Shown piece by piece: positions 4,211-5,414 of a DNA stretch of 5,414 nucleotides. Below the pieces are notes generated by a model. That model was not told the origin of the DNA and searched no databases. It saw only the letters and a program-made list of their open reading frames with translations. This DNA is from an uncultured Collinsella sp. (GTDB taxonomy: Bacteria > Actinomycetota > Coriobacteriia > Coriobacteriales > Coriobacteriaceae): positions 1 to 5,414 of the forward strand of contig CAUGKA010000134.1 in assembly GCA_959599615.1 (NCBI GenBank). The letters are read 5' to 3'. Position numbers and translations under genes: made by a program. The first letter of the stretch is position 1; every line of letters begins with the position of its first letter.

Positions 4211-5414
4211 ATGGCCGATAAGATCCAGTGGGCGGGCAACACGATGCCCAAGAGCGATGACAAGCACTTGGGAATCATGAGCCTCGACCACGTGAAGAAG
4301 GCCCGCGCCTTCCACCAGTCGTTCCCCCAGTACACCGTCACTCCGCTTGCCCGCCTGGATGGTCAGGCTGCGCGCCTGGGCCTTTCCAACCTGTGCGTTA
4401 AGGACGAGAGCTATCGCTTTGGCCTCAACGCCTTTAAGGTCCTGGGCGGTTCGTTTGCCATGGCCAACTACATTGCCGACGAGACCGGCAAGGACGTTGC
4501 CGAGTGCACCTTCGATTACCTGACCTCCGATCAGCTTGCCAAGGACTTTGGCCAGGCCACCTTCTTTACTGCCACCGACGGCAACCATGGCCGCGGCGTG
4601 GCATGGGCTGCCAACAAGCTGGGCCAGAAGGCCGTCGTGCACATGCCCAAGGGTTCCACCAAGCCCCGCTTTGATAACATCGCCGCCGAGGGCGCCACGG
4701 TGACCATCGAAGAGGTCAACTACGACGAGTGCGTGCGCATGGCCGCCGCCGAGGCCGACGCCTGCGAGCGCGGCGTCATCGTTCAGGATACCGCCTGGGA
4801 GGGCTACGAGAAGATCCCGTCCTGGATCATGGAGGGCTACGGCACCATGGCTTCCGAGGCTGCCGAGCAGCTGCGCGAGATGGCCATCAACCGCCCGACG
4901 CACGTCTTTGTCCAGGCTGGCGTGGGCTCGCTCGCCGGCGCCGTGGTGGGCTACTTCACCAACCTGTATCCCGATAACCCGCCCACCTTCGTCGTGGTCG
5001 AGTGCGCGCCTGCCGCCTGCCTGTACAAGGGCGCTGCCGCCGGCGACGGCGATCCGCGCATCGTGGACGGCGACATGCCCTCCATCATGGCCGGCCTGTG
5101 CTGCGGCGAGCCCAACATCCTGGGTTGGGATATCCTGCGCAACCACACCACCGCTTTCGTGTCCTGCCCCGACTGGGTCACCGCTCGCGGCATGCGCACC
5201 CTGGGCGCTCCCGAGAAGGGCGACCCGCGCGTCATCTCCGGCGAGTCCGGCGCCGTGACCACCGGTCTGGTCGAGACCCTTATGCTCGATCCCGAGTACG
5301 CCGAGCTCAAGGAGCTCATCGGCCTGGACAAGACGAGCTCCGTGCTCTGCTTCTCCACGGAAGGTGACACGGACCCGGATCAGTACCGTCGCATCGTCTG
5401 GGAGGGCGAGTACC
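4211..5414 (+). CDS. dpaL: Diaminopropionate ammonia-lyase, 3' end cut by window
   Basis: A PLP-dependent fold-type II enzyme that converts 2,3-diaminopropionate to pyruvate and two ammonia. 401 codons are present. The family is about 400 residues long, so only a few C-terminal residues lie outside. The ATG at 4211 has AAGGAG 8 nt upstream. The PLP lysine is K76 in KDESYRFGLNAFKVLGG. TDGNHGRG (122-129) carries D123, and VQDTAWEGYEKIP (191-203) carries D193; these match the two acidic residues discussed for the E. coli YgeX/DpaL enzyme. QAGVGSLAG (235-243) is the glycine-rich phosphate-binding loop. VISGESGAV, and near the end CFSTEGDTDPDQYRRIVWEG, are family hallmarks. No signal peptide is present, so it is a cytosolic soluble enzyme. 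It is divergent from a YheO/DauR-like regulator and preceded by twin palindromes, so expression is probably substrate-controlled. High use of GCC, GGC and CTG suggests a well-expressed host gene. Other threonine-dehydratase-like enzymes are less likely because the dpaL-specific motifs are intact. Confidence 0.94.
   Translation, partial: MADKIQWAGNTMPKSDDKHLGIMSLDHVKKARAFHQSFPQYTVTPLARLDGQAARLGLSNLCVKDESYRFGLNAFKVLGGSFAMANYIADETGKDVAECTFDYLTSDQLAKDFGQATFFTATDGNHGRGVAWAANKLGQKAVVHMPKGSTKPRFDNIAAEGATVTIEEVNYDECVRMAAAEADACERGVIVQDTAWEGYEKIPSWIMEGYGTMASEAAEQLREMAINRPTHVFVQAGVGSLAGAVVGYFTNLYPDNPPTFVVVECAPAACLYKGAAAGDGDPRIVDGDMPSIMAGLCCGEPNILGWDILRNHTTAFVSCPDWVTARGMRTLGAPEKGDPRVISGESGAVTTGLVETLMLDPEYAELKELIGLDKTSSVLCFSTEGDTDPDQYRRIVWEGEY

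Noticed and set aside
4079..5146. A 355-codon open frame on the minus strand opposite dpaL
   Set aside because: It is the antisense shadow of a GC-rich real gene. Its product is Gly/Ala/Val/His-rich with no family motif, while the plus strand has intact PLP-enzyme motifs and a ribosome site.

Overview
The window looks like a chromosomal segment of a moderately high-GC Gram-positive gut bacterium of the class Coriobacteriia, such as Collinsella or a relative. This is inferred from GC-rich third codon positions, clear AGGAGG-like ribosome sites, and the general look of the dpaL and hypothetical proteins. No rRNA or other marker gene confirms it.

Left part (1-2169). Positions 1-505 hold no convincing protein gene. 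They contain a palindrome with a short direct repeat at the extreme left, a good sigma-70-type promoter (91-119), and an intrinsic terminator (298-343). The last two bracket a possible short transcript of about 220 nt. A stand-alone DEDDh-type 3'-5' exonuclease (506-1327, +) follows. It converges on an unrecognised 121-residue protein (1406-1771, -). Upstream of that protein lies about 400 bp of structured intergenic DNA: a minus-strand terminator, an 11-bp perfect hairpin, an array of four units with an exact 33-bp period, and a second minus-strand terminator.

Middle (2170-3156, -). One gene encodes a 328-residue protein of unknown function. It has an acidic N-terminus, a Pro/Ala/Thr-rich linker, a Tyr/Asp/Ala-rich segment, one membrane helix near the C-terminus and an acidic tail. 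A perfect TATAAT lies 35 bp upstream of its start.

Right part (3280-5414). A divergent pair forms a clear functional unit. A YheO-like PAS / DauR-type HTH regulator (3280-3933, -) faces a diaminopropionate ammonia-lyase gene, dpaL (4211 onward, +), which leaves the window very near its 3' end. Their 277-bp shared intergenic region carries two near-identical 15-bp palindromes, AACAAAC(A/T)(A/T)TTTGTT, centred 51 bp apart. These are good candidates for the regulator's operators. DpaL degrades 2,3-diaminopropionate to pyruvate and ammonia, so the pair is probably a ligand-controlled amino-acid catabolic switch.

No tRNA, rRNA, CRISPR array, transposase or prophage gene was seen. The strongest leads for something undescribed are the 33-bp array, the short transcript unit at the left edge and the twin operators.
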